A stretch of 64,000 nt of DNA. It comes from Puccinia triticina (taxonomy: Eukaryota > Basidiomycota > Pucciniomycetes > Pucciniales > Pucciniaceae). This document shows, one piece after another, positions 52,521 through 62,881 of the stretch (positions are counted from its first letter, which is position 1; each line of letters opens with the position of its first letter). The stretch lies in assembly GCF_026914185.1 (NCBI RefSeq), contig NC_070566.1, positions 372,001-436,000 on the forward strand. The letters run 5' to 3'. The position numbers and the translations under genes are program-made. The notes below the pieces were generated by a model. It was not told where the DNA came from, searched no databases, and worked only from the letters and a program-made list of their open reading frames with translations.

Positions 52521-52757
52521 TACAGATGGGATCAGCTTTAGTTGGACATAACATCAACATTGGCTGGAGCTTGAATTGTAAATGCTACAACAGTTGACAT
52601 ACCGCAGGGTTACAGAAGAAGTTGCGGTTTGGCACTCTCTAGACTTTCTTACCTGGTGTGTACACACACATACAAAAGCAGTGATCCCAGAAAAAAGAAA
52701 CAGACAAAGGTTGGGTGAACCGGATGGTGGGTATCAGACTGAGCATAGATCCAGTGA

Positions 52758-54331
52758 TCAGGGGAGGGGCAAGAAGACGGGCTGCTTGACGAGGGTGGAG
52801 AGGGCTACATAGTTTGGCTCGTTGGTCTCGGAGAGGAGCCCGTGGCGGACGAAGAAGTCGACGAGGACGGCGGCGGAGTTGGGCTTGAAGGAGTCCGCGC
52901 GGAGGGCCTCAGCAAGCTCGTCGAAGGTCATCAGCCTGAACGCCTCGCTCTCGCCGTCGTTCGGCTTGGGCACGATCGTGTTCTCGGCCGGCAGCTCGAG
53001 ATCGTAGGTGTACTGGATCTCAGGCTTCCAGATAATAAAAGGTCAGTTTTTTTTTTTTTGGATGTGGATCAATATATCGGGGCATAGCTCATATCAGATA
53101 TCAGAGTTCCGCTTACTTGGATCCATCCCTCGGGGCTGCGATGGGTGTAGCTGATCAGCCCCGTCGGCCGGATCCGCGACCGGACGGTCTCCTCGTCCAG
53201 ACTGGCTTCCTCGAAGCATTCCCGGATGATCGTGTCCAGTCCACTCTCGCCACTGGTGATCCCTCCGGCGACCGTATTATCTAATTTCGATGGCCATCTG
53301 CAAGTCCAACCCCCGATTAGTTTCCAACAACGCTCAGCAGGAGGGGATTGTCTCTGGTGGGGCTTACGTGGCTTTAGTCGCTGATCTCCTGGGGATCCAG
53401 AACAAGTACTGGCCATCTTTTTTGATATAGGCTGTTATCAACAGAAGAATCGATCAGATGATGGTCATCATTTTGAAAATAAAAAAAAGGGGCGGGGGAC
53501 ATACCCGTTAGATGAACGCCAAAGCTGAGGAAGCCGAACAATCCGACGGCGGCACGCTCGATCCTGAATGCCAGATTGGCGCCGGGCAGTTGGAGGGAGT
53601 CGTCCTTTGGACCATAGACCGAGTAGACTTCGTTCCTCCAGCCTAGATAGCGCTAGTAGAAGCATAGATGAACAAGATATATCTTCCAGAAGCTGGGGAG
53701 GGTGGGACTGCTGACCGGATAGCTGGTCGGCAAACAGGCCGATCTCCTTCCAGCCTCTGACGAGCCGATCGAGGTGTTCCTGGCGGGTCTCGATGCGATC
53801 CTCGGCCTGGTTGATCCAGTCCTCGAAGCTGACCCGCGCGGGCAAGCTGGCGCCGGTCTCCTGCCCCTGATCGGGCGGGTAGAATAGTTTCCAGCATGCT
53901 TGGCTGTGGATCCGGTTCATGTGTTGGTTGTCTTGGATGAGGGCCTTGAGGACGGCTGGTCTGAGGAAGCCGATCGGCTGGCGGGCGTCCCTGTCCTGGG
54001 CGGCCTGGTCCCATGGGGGCTGGTAGGCCTGTTCGTTGAAGAACGGATTGTTGTCGAGTTGGTCGGATGAGTTGGAGCGGGTGAGGTAGCTGGAGAGCGG
54101 CTTGAACTTCTGCGATCCTGCTGCTGCTGCTGCTGCTGCTGAGGATGAGGAGGATGTTCTGCGGGTGGTGAGTCGCTTGATGGGCGGCGGTGGCGGCAGT
54201 CTGCGCAGGCTGAGTCCGGCGAGGTTGTCGGGCAGGTGGAGGTAGAGGGGGACGAGGGTCTCGCCTGCTGGGTGTTCTCCGCCGAGGGTGGGGTGGTTGT
54301 GGCACTGCTCGAGGACAGCCAGGAAGCTCAT
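52758..54331 (-). CDS. Nudix hydrolase, YJR142W/thiamine-pyrophosphate-related family, five exons
   Basis: Exons on the minus strand: 54331-53716, 53642-53505, 53431-53368, 53297-53117, 53024-52758. All introns are GT-AG (70-92 nt) and phases agree, giving 421 residues. The N-terminal domain (DUF4743-like) ends in SGWRNEVYSVYG ... ERAAVGLFGFLSFGVH. The Nudix box at residues ~284-306 reads GGITSGESGLDTIIRECFEE, fitting G-x5-E-x7-RE-x2-EE with all catalytic glutamates. The last exon has the family's DGESEAFRLM and FKPNSAAVLVDFFVRHG. A Ser/Ala homopolymer run lies near residue 60. In yeast the related protein hydrolyses oxidised thiamine diphosphate derivatives, a metabolite-repair role; that function here is inference. 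It has no stops and no transposon insertions in the exons. A LINE lies 265 bp upstream of the ATG. Confidence 0.9.
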
Positions 54332-54595
54332 CCTGGGATTCTTCTCCGTGGGGGGTGTGCCAGCGGAGGAGACTTCTAATAATTTAAATAGCCAACTCCG
54401 CCATCCGGAGCAACAGATCAACCCTGCCGCTCTCACATGACTCAACCCCAGATCACAGAGCAGCACTGGCACAACAAAAGAAGCCATCAACAGATCACAC
54501 CGGGAGCGCTCATCCAAGGCACTCATGTGCTTTCTTGCCTCCAAACAAAAGATTGGATGACTTCCAGATGCCCGGCCTCTCACTCCTCACTTAAC
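54332..54595 (-). promoter_or_regulatory. Short upstream region of the Nudix gene
   Basis: Only 264 bp separate the Nudix ATG from the LINE target duplication. I see no clear TATA box. The native promoter is either contained here or has been displaced by ~6 kb by the LINE. Confidence 0.4.
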
Positions 54596-54611
54596 ACACC
54601 TAAATACCAAC
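54596..54611. repeat. LINE target-site duplication, left copy
   Basis: ACACCTAAATACCAAC, repeated after the poly-A tail at 60598-60613. Confidence 0.9.
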
Positions 54612-54873
54612 ATTGACAACCAAAAACTCAACTTCAACCACCAAAAACCGACCACCTTTCAAACTCACCCAAACATCAAAATCTTAAAAAGTGTAAAAGT
54701 ATCGCCTAAAGTATCTTCTTCCTTTCCCTGTTTACCTGTTCTTCGCTTCCTCCTTAACCCCACCCCCCTTCCCATTCCCCCCTTCTTCCTCCGAAACCTT
54801 AAAGATTGAGTTTTCAGAACCCCCCAAAAAGAGTACTAGGTTTCTACCGTACTCGGCTCGTGTAGCCAATAAC

Positions 54874-56199
54874 ATGGCCCCCAAGAACCTTAAAGGTTCG
54901 CGGGTTGACCAGGATGGCTGGTCGAAAACCATAGAAATGGAGGATATTGAAGCCTCCGGTTCGTCTATGGGCCAGTTGGTTTCTCCTGACCGTTCTCAAA
55001 CTCCGACCCAGTCGGACTTCTCTCACAACCCTCCCATTACCCAGTCCCGCCACAACCCTCAAAACCCTGATAATGGGTTTCTCAGTGCGATAGCTGAGAT
55101 CTTTGCCCATCCTAACTCAGATGGGAGTATTTTCATAAACGCGGAGACGGTCAAAACCTTATCCCCTCTCTTAGCGATTGAGAAGATTGCTAGTATTCAA
55201 ACTCTCTCCGCTGTGGAGAAGATCACCAAGCGTTTAGACTCCATGGAGAAGTCGATCAACGCTGTGGTTCGCCCGGAACCTAAAAATAACTCGTCTTGGG
55301 CTTCAGCCACTAAAAAGAACACTCCGGTGATTCCTCACTCGGTTACTGTTTGTCCTCCCCCCTCGAACAGGGTGTTGAATGAATTTAAACCTGCATTTTT
55401 TGTCATTCGAAAGACCATCCCGGACTCTCGTCCGTTCTTCCAAAAGTCTCCCCCGGAGATAACCAAGAAAGTGAATGAAGTGCTTAAGGATATCGAAGCC
55501 ACTACAGCTGATGGGTCGTCCATCAATGTCAAGGGTGTTGCCCGGTTGCCTTCGGGTGATTTTAAGTTTTTCACCCAGACCCGGTTTGCAGCTAATTGGC
55601 TGCTTGAGCACAAGCATGAGTGGACTCATTTGTGTGACTCTACTCTTGTTACCCCTGCCTCGACTTTCCCGGTTATCCTTCACTTGGTTCCTATTTCATT
55701 TACTCCGTCCAACAAGTCTACCCTCGCTGAGTTATGTAAAGAAAATAACATTCATCCTGACCACATCCAAAGTGCTCGATGGCTCGGTAACCCACAAGCT
55801 AACAAAAAATCTCACGGGTCTCTAATTGTCAATTTTTTTGACAAAGATCTTGCTCGCAAGATCGAGAAAGGTAGTCTTTTTTATAATTATTTACCTCTAA
55901 CCGGTGCTCATTATAAGAAGTCTCCCCTCCAATGTTTTCAGTGTCTAGAAATAGGCCATACGGCTCAAATTTGTAAAAACACTCCTTTATGTAAGCACTG
56001 TGGTGATCCTCACAATTCTAAAGACTGTCAGTCCGATATTGGTAGCGAGAAGTGTGTAAAATGTATTCAGTACAAAAAAAAAATTAATTCTTCATCTAGT
56101 GAGTTCGATGATGATAACATTCGGTTTTATCATTCCCCCCTGAGCCTTAAGTGTCCGTTAAAAACGAAGAATTTTCGTCAAAAATTTGTTAATCAATGA
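54874..56199 (+). CDS. LINE ORF1, RNA-binding protein with zinc knuckles
   Basis: The 441-residue protein binds element RNA and acts as a nucleic-acid chaperone in related LINEs. It has a Ser/Gln-rich N-terminus, a coiled-coil-like LAIEKIASIQTLSAVEKI stretch near residue 105-122, and a central region with KPAFFVIRKTIPDSRPFFQ and LARKIEKGSLFYNYLPL. C-terminal CCHC motifs at about 353-366 (CFQCLEIGHTAQIC) and 373-385 (CKHCGDPHNSKDC), with a further CVKC, bind nucleic acid. The frame is intact. Its TGA (56197-56199) overlaps the ORF2 start as ATGA, implying coupled reinitiation. Confidence 0.9.
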   Translation: MAPKNLKGSRVDQDGWSKTIEMEDIEASGSSMGQLVSPDRSQTPTQSDFSHNPPITQSRHNPQNPDNGFLSAIAEIFAHPNSDGSIFINAETVKTLSPLLAIEKIASIQTLSAVEKITKRLDSMEKSINAVVRPEPKNNSSWASATKKNTPVIPHSVTVCPPPSNRVLNEFKPAFFVIRKTIPDSRPFFQKSPPEITKKVNEVLKDIEATTADGSSINVKGVARLPSGDFKFFTQTRFAANWLLEHKHEWTHLCDSTLVTPASTFPVILHLVPISFTPSNKSTLAELCKENNIHPDHIQSARWLGNPQANKKSHGSLIVNFFDKDLARKIEKGSLFYNYLPLTGAHYKKSPLQCFQCLEIGHTAQICKNTPLCKHCGDPHNSKDCQSDIGSEKCVKCIQYKKKINSSSSEFDDDNIRFYHSPLSLKCPLKTKNFRQKFVNQ

Positions 56200-59100
56200 T
56201 AGGACAAAATCATTTGTATCCAAACCTTCAATCCCTTCCTAATACAGCCTCAGTCCCGCCGGATTCTTCGGCATCCAACTCGACTTTGCCAAATCTCAAA
56301 ATTCTACAATTAAACTGTCACAATTCTTTCGATGTCACTTCGAATGTGCTCAACTCGGATTCAAATTTCTCGATTCTGGTTCTTCAAGAGCCATGGATTA
56401 ATCCGCACACATTCAAACTTCCACACTATAAAAATTGGTCTTGTATTCTCGATTCTAATCACTCACCAATTGATTACATCAATAAGCATCGAGTCTGTTT
56501 CTTTTTTAAAAAATCGTTCTCTTCCGCCGAGATTCTTCAACTCAAAGACGGGTCTGGCATTCTTTTGGCTGTTGATCTAACAATTAATCTGGAAAAAATC
56601 AACAAGATCAGACTCATTAATCTGTATAATCCTCCCCAATCATTTGAAGGTATTAATCAGCTTACCAAATGGTTGAACCAACACAACGACCGAAGTATTC
56701 CCTCTTTTATTTTCATGGATTCCAATCTCCATCACCAATCATGGAACCCCTCGAACTACAAACACACTCATCGTCAATCCAAAGAAATCATCAGAACATG
56801 TGGTCGAAACGGCTTTAAAATCGTCTCAGAAAAGGGAAAGCCAACCTTCATTAACAGAAGGACTAGTCCTACTGTTATCGATCTTACCTGGGGTAATTTC
56901 AGTGCTATTAAGTTTATTGACTCGTGTTATACTTCTTCTGTAAATTTTGGATCAGATCATCAGTCCATTGTTCTTCAACTCAATTTTAACCCGCATCCTG
57001 TTCCAATTACTCGGTTGTCAGTGGATCTCAAGTTATTTGATGTTCAAAAATTCTGTGATAATTTGTCGGAGACTGTAGAAGAGCTCGAAGATTTCCCTTT
57101 ACTGAATATAGATGATATTGATGAATTTGTGAAAACACTAACTGTTTCATTCCAGAATTCAATCGATAAACAGAGAAAACTAGTGAAGGTCAACAAGGTC
57201 AAATTCAAATCGTGGTGGGATAAAGATATCCTCTCACCCATTGTCAAGAATAGAAATCAAGCTCAAAAGTGGATGTTGATCGCTCATTCGGTCCATGCTT
57301 GCGATTGCTATCACCATTGGCAAAAGGTCTTTAAAGACAAAGTATTCGAGCTCAAACGGAATCACTGGCGTAAATTTTTAGCGGAAAGTAAAGATCATCA
57401 GTTATTTAAAGCTTACAAGTTTACCAAACCCAGCAGCAATGGAAATGTTGCTCCTTTGTTGAATGAGCAAGATGAGCTTACTTCGGACAAAGAAGAACAA
57501 GCTAACCTTTTATTTAAAGGAACATCGGAGGTTCCAATTAATTGCGATATTAGTGATATTGCACCGGTTGATTTTTCTAATCCTCTTTTCTTCCCTGATA
57601 TTTCCACTGCCGAAATCGATAACATTTTATCTAAACTTCCTAAAAAGAAAGCGTGTGGTCACAATGAGATTGCTAATGAGGTTTTACTTTGGAGCAAAAA
57701 GATTATCACTCCCTTTCTAGTAAAATTGTTTTCGGCGTGTCTCCATCTGGGATATTTTCCTAAATATTGGAGACACGCGGTAACGGTTATTATTAGAAAA
57801 GCTGACAAGGATTCTTATGCACTCCCGGGATCTTACCGACCGATAGCGTTACTATCTTGTTTGGGAAAAGTATTCGAGAGCTTACTCACTAAACGTATTA
57901 CTTTTTGGGCTGAGAATGATAAAATCCTAGCACAGGGGCATTTCGGCGGTAGAGCAAACCGTTGTACAGATGATGCTAATTTATTTTTATCCTCCTGGAT
58001 TCGTCAGAAATGGAGAGAGAATAAGATCGTATCAGCTCTTTTTCTTGACGTCAAATCAGCTTACCCCTCCGTCATCAAAGAACGGCTCATTGACACTCTC
58101 ATCAAATTCAATATCCCTTTGTACCTGGCAGCAATTATCGACTCACTTCTTTCTGATCGATCTACTTCGCTTCGTATGGACGACTACCTATCCCCGTCAT
58201 TCAATCTTAGTTGCGGTCTTCCTCAGGGCTCTCCTCTCTCTCCTATCCTTTATATCATCTACAATACCGGCCTCCTTATCAATTCTCCACTCGATTTGAA
58301 TCAAAACAGGTTATCCCTTGGGTTTATTGACGATGTCACTCATTTTGTTGCTGATTTGCGGCCTGATAGCTGTATATCTGCTCTTGAAAATGAAGGGCAA
58401 AGGTCGTTAGAATGGGGTAAAAAGAATAACGCCATCTTTGATAAAAAGAAAGCTAAATTTATGATTTTTACTCACAAATCAATAGCAAACCATTCATTTC
58501 GGCTTGGCGAAGTCGTGATGGAACAATCTGAATCAGTTAAATATCTAGGTGTTATCCTGGACTCCCGTCTTTCGTTTAAACTTCATCTCGATAAAGTCAA
58601 GAAATGCGGTGTCAATACAATTAATCAACTTAGTAGAATTTCAAGATGTTCATTCGGGGTAGGCTTACAACAGTCTCGCAACCTGATTATCAGTGTCCTT
58701 CAATCCAGAATCCTTTATGGCAGCCCTATCTGGGCATCCAAAAGGAATGAGGTATCAGTAAAATTAATAATCAGGCTAACAGAGTCATCCTTGGAGTGTT
58801 TAAAACCACTCCATGTAAATTTCTCGACAGAGAGTCACCTTTAATTCCTTTTTTTGATGTTCTAAAGAGGAAAAATCATTTGTACCTATGTAAAAAATTA
58901 ACAGCTACAGTCGATCATCCCATCAAGCGTCTCATTCAATCGGAAATCAACTACTCACCTTGAAGCCATTTATCATCTATCCACAATGTTTTCGACAAAC
59001 ATCTTTTTTCGGATTACGACCTTATCTTGATTGAAACCATTGAACATCATCTCATTCCTCCCTGGTCAAATTTCGTACTCAAAATCAATAATCTAAATAT

Positions 59101-60076
59101 TAGTAAAGAAAAAGCAAAAAATATTGTTACTGATCAAATAGCTGATAAAAAGAATAAAAATGAGATCTTACTTTTTACAGATGGGTCGAACATTCCTGAT
59201 CAAGGAGCTGCTTCGGCGGCTCTCCTCAACAATTCAACTTTGTTTTCTTGCCGCATTAATGATGCTGACAAAGCGTCAGCGTTTGAGGCGGAGGTTCAGG
59301 CAGTCAACATCGGTCTCGACATCATCAAAAATGAATTTATCAAGAATAGTTTACCTTTTTCAGATCAAATCAGCATTTACGCGGACAACCAAGCCACTTT
59401 ACAGGTTATTGCTCATCCGCCTCGCCCAAGTTCGAATCAATCGATTTTTATGCAGATTTTCAATAAACTTGAAATGTTGATGTCGACTTTCGGTTTTTCG
59501 GTTTCGCTTTGTTGGTGTCCGGCACATGTTGGTATACCAGAAAACGAGGCCGTAGATCAACTCGCTAAATCGGCAACCGAAGGAAACCGCTTCTTTGATC
59601 TCGAGCAACAACCAAGAACTCTATCAAACATTCAGCAATTGATTCGATCCAAATTCAAATTCAACAAGCAGAAGCATCCAATCATTCGTAATCAAATTTT
59701 GTTAACCAACTCACCGATCAAGATCTTTGAAGCGCTAAATCACCTCGAAAGGGGACTGAGTTCGACGATTTATCAACTCTGTTTGGGTCATTCCCCGCTT
59801 AATGACTTCCTGTTTCACATCAACAAATTGGAATCTCCAAACTGTGATTTTTGTAATTCTCCGGAAACCGTTAAACATTATCTAATTGACTGCAAGAAAT
59901 TTCAGAATCAAAGAAGAAAATTTAAATCAGCATTAATTTCGAATAAAATCAATATCAATCCAAATTCAATCAAGGACTTACTCGATAATACTTCAACTTT
60001 TATATTACTATCAAGATTCATCATCGAAACCAACCGATTCAGAAATATCAAAACTTATCTGGATGAAGAAGTTTAA
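56196..60076 (+). pseudogene. LINE ORF2: endonuclease, reverse transcriptase, RNase H
   Basis: It starts at ATG 56196 within the ORF1 stop. The endonuclease (ILQLNCHNSFDV; LVLQEPWI; FGSDHQSIVLQ near residue 253) nicks target DNA. The RT (SYRPIALLSCLGKVFE; GLPQGSPLSPILY; GFIDDVTHFV near residue 709) is followed by a 1-nt deletion at ~58770 (AATAATCAGG where one more A restores the frame) and TGA at 58961-58963. The frame then continues to RNase H (LFTDGSNIPDQGAASAAL; IYADNQATLQVI; WCPAHVGIPENEAVDQL) and a C-terminal zinc motif CDFCNSPETVKHYLIDC. Catalytic motifs are otherwise intact, so the damage is light. Confidence 0.9.
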
Positions 60077-60564
60077 AAAATTAATAAAAAGTTATCAGTT
60101 TCACTAGTCTCACTCTCTCTTTATATTCTTTCTGTTATCAAATTACTTACCATTTTATTGTGTTAAAGGAATCATGTACTCGGTGGGAAAGATCGGGCTG
60201 GATCCTAGCGGGGGTTGGGTTCGGTCAACTTCCTGCCCGTTTACATCATCAGGGTATGTGGTCTGGGCAACCACATAACACGCTGTCTGGGCCGCAGTCG
60301 TGACGGAAGTTGGTTGGAACCGGCTCTTGCAAAAGTTTCAGACTCGATAAAAGAGATGGATTTTCCTTTTTATCTTTTTTTGGGCGCGACTTTCTTTTTT
60401 CTTCTTCTCTTTTCTCTCTCAAAAACCACTCAGATAAAAATCAAACACATTCATTGCTATAAATAACTAATTAGTTATTCAATCATGTATTCTTTTCAAA
60501 ACATCACCGCATGTATCTACATAATCTAGTATTCACCTAGTGCGCAATGTCAAAACAATAAGCA

Positions 60565-60565
<1 letters not shown>

Positions 60566-60598
<33 letters not shown>
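60566..60598 (+). other. Poly-A tail of the LINE
   Basis: An uninterrupted run of ~33 A directly before the right target duplication (60598-60613, one A shared). Confidence 0.95.
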
Positions 60599-60599
<1 letters not shown>

Positions 60600-60613
60600 A
60601 CCTAAATACCAAC

Positions 60614-61040
60614 TACAGGCTGATGAAAACATTATCCTTGTGACTGAAAATTAAGAGTTTGGGTGTGTAAATTAAGATCTGGGAGGCTCCCAGACTTGAA
60701 GGGAAGTCATCCATTCAAACACACTGAGTCAAGAAACATACATACAATCTGGAAAACCGGCATGCAATCCAAACAAAAGTTGGTCTTGTGGATGGAGAAG
60801 TGCATAATGGAAGAGGGCCGAGATATCTGAATCTCCCATGCCAGCTAGCCCGCAAGGAGGATCGAGTGCACTCAATCTAAGATCAATCCACAACAAGACT
60901 CTCCTCCCAGCTCATGAGTCCCGGAGCTTGTTTGAGAATCAAAGCCTCCAGGGAATAGTTGCACTCAAATGATGTATGTCTGCTAGTTTCCATGCAGGAC
61001 GCGTGTCCTGTGACTGACAATGAAGGACTGACAACAGAGA
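60614..61040. other. Spacer without features
   Basis: Mixed composition; no gene, repeat pair or RNA gene recognised. Before the LINE inserted it was contiguous with the Nudix upstream region. Confidence 0.45.
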
Positions 61041-61244
61041 TACACGGCAGTTGCGCGGATTAAGGTTTTGCTTGGCAAATTGCCGCGCGAGACAAACAAT
61101 TGGCAATTTGACCTGTGCGCCGTCAAATTGCCAGCAAACTGACAGCGCGCCCGCCGGCACCTCACTTGACTTGACTTCAGGCAAGTTAACATATCTTACC
61201 TGGGTCGAACAGCCGGCAAATAAAGATGACTACACATCCGCCGT
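61041..61244 (+). repeat. MITE-like repeat, copy 2
   Basis: 204 bp, ~96% identical to 12057-12260, same orientation. Flanking sequences differ beyond the boundaries given, which sets the shared length. As at the other copies, TA precedes CACGGCAG. Confidence 0.75.
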
Positions 61245-61646
61245 TGTGGTCATTATTCCTGTGTTTGTAGGAGGAAAAATTCAAACTTTTATGTGTACTC
61301 ACAAAACGCCTCCAGATACGGCCAAATGGACATCAGAAATGGAATCTAGGACCAAAATAACCCCTAGTCACCCACTGAAACCACTCTCATATCTCTACCG
61401 GATCAGAAGATACGCAAATCACCCCTTTCACGCACCAGTCCGAATGGGTTCACACACAGACTCAACTCTTGGCTACCGTACTTGGCATAATGCATACGGC
61501 ACATGAATTACTTTTCTTCCTTCCTTTTATCAGTCGTCACCTCCTATTTTTCCTTGCATATGTTTGTTTCCCATTTGCATATCTTTGATCTTGGAAAATC
61601 CTTGTATGAATATATATGATCCTGTTTGCATATCAAAGGGACGCAT
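61245..61646. other. Spacer upstream of the last LTR
   Basis: No coding signal; contains repeated TTTGCATATCT/TTGCATATC-like words near 61560-61630. Confidence 0.4.
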
Positions 61647-62278
61647 TGTAGATAGTCTAGCTAAATTCCCTCAGTTGTACTTTCTCACCAGCCAAATTCC
61701 CTCATAGCTACTCCCCTGGAGCTAAATTCCCTCATCATTGTCTATATAAGGAGGCCTCTGCCTGCCAGTTGTTCCCTCCTCATGCCATCCAGCGGTCTAT
61801 ATTCTCTACTCACTTATCACTCATATTATCTATCCATATCACAGTTATCAGCTCACATCACCACTCAGTTTCACATACCTTTCACACTTTATTTGAAATT
61901 CATATCACCGCTCAGTCACACACCTTTCACCAGTAACCAGTCCCCGGTTCCACTCCTGGTTGAGCTTAGCTCCCTCTCACCCTCATCACTCCTCCCTTTC
62001 TGAACTTATATACCCCCAGGCCAAGGACCTAGGTTCAAGCCCCACTCGAGACATCAAGTCGCCGTCACCTATCACATACATCAGTAACCCCATCAACCTC
62101 GGACATCGACAACAATCCTCTTATATATCTCATCTTCGAACATATCCTATCACAAAATAAATTGCCAAGCTTACCTTGGTGGTCTTGTTTTCTGATATAC
62201 AGAAAGGCAGAGCTTGCACCTCACCCATACCTTTTGCCATTCAGCAAAAGGGTCTCACGACACCTTTTGAGTCTTACA
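61647..62278 (+). repeat. Probable 5' LTR of a gypsy-type element at the window edge
   Basis: Placed upstream of an intact gag. It runs from TGTAGATAG (61647) to GTCTTACA (62278) and contains three AAATTCCCTCA repeats (~61663, 61692, 61723) and a TATA box CTATATAAGGAGG at ~61742. The partner LTR is outside the window, so both ends are guesses. Confidence 0.4.
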
Positions 62279-62881
62279 AGGGAGTCCCCAACGTGATTGG
62301 ATTACCGTATAATTGGATTGTTGAACGAAGTCAACCAAATTAGTCGAATACTCAAATAAGAAGAAAGAAGAACAAATTTATCAGCCACTACTGTCATTAA
62401 AATAAACGGAAAAACTCAGTTACTCTGAAGATCAACTAGTCTACTGAAAAAGACTATCCAGCGACGAAAAAAGACTCACCATCTCTGAAGAATAAAGATT
62501 GAACAACAAACCAGTACTGAAGGACGTATCTTGAAGAAAGCAGCCAGTTATATACCAGAAGACGGAAGATTGCCAAAGGATTTGGATAACTAGGATCCTG
62601 TTAGAAGAGAACGTTGGAGCACCACTCAAAGGAAGCGGACGATTAGAAGCTCGGAAGAAAGGTTATTGCACCTGAAGAAGCCGGACAGACATAGACTCTG
62701 GATAATCGTATACTGTTAGAAGAACCCTCCCAGCTACTATTAGTTATTTGGAATAAACCCCTCAGCTTGCCCTGGTAAAGAGACCAGAGACCATTTATAA
62801 TTGAAAAAATCAGAGATTAGCAGGATAAATACTCAACAGATAGAATTTTTTAGAACAACCAGAAAATCAACAGAAGTCAAC
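62279..62881 (+). other. Leader between the probable LTR and gag
   Basis: GAAGA-rich, no long frame and no clear tRNA primer site. Such long purine-rich leaders are common in fungal gypsy elements. Confidence 0.4.

Larger units (their letters stand above)
54612..60597 (+). mobile_element. Full-length non-LTR retrotransposon (LINE, Tad-like)
   Basis: The element is ~5.99 kb and flanked by a 15-16 bp target duplication. It has a 262-bp 5' leader, ORF1 with zinc knuckles, ORF2 with AP-type endonuclease, RT and RNase H, and a ~33-nt poly-A tail. The 5' end is not truncated, since both ORFs are complete and the duplication abuts the leader. ORF2 has one 1-nt deletion and one TGA, so the copy is probably inactive. 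The Tad1-like assignment rests on fungal host, CCHC-type ORF1 and an RNase H after RT. Confidence 0.9.

Noticed and set aside
53643..54305. 220-codon minus-strand frame overlapping the Nudix gene
   Set aside because: Proline/arginine-rich shadow frame; the Nudix exons in the other register have conserved motifs and matching splice phases.
54332..54583. Longer N-terminus for the Nudix protein from 54583
   Set aside because: Upstream residues look non-conserved and the ATG at 54331 gives a normal family start; transcript data could change this.
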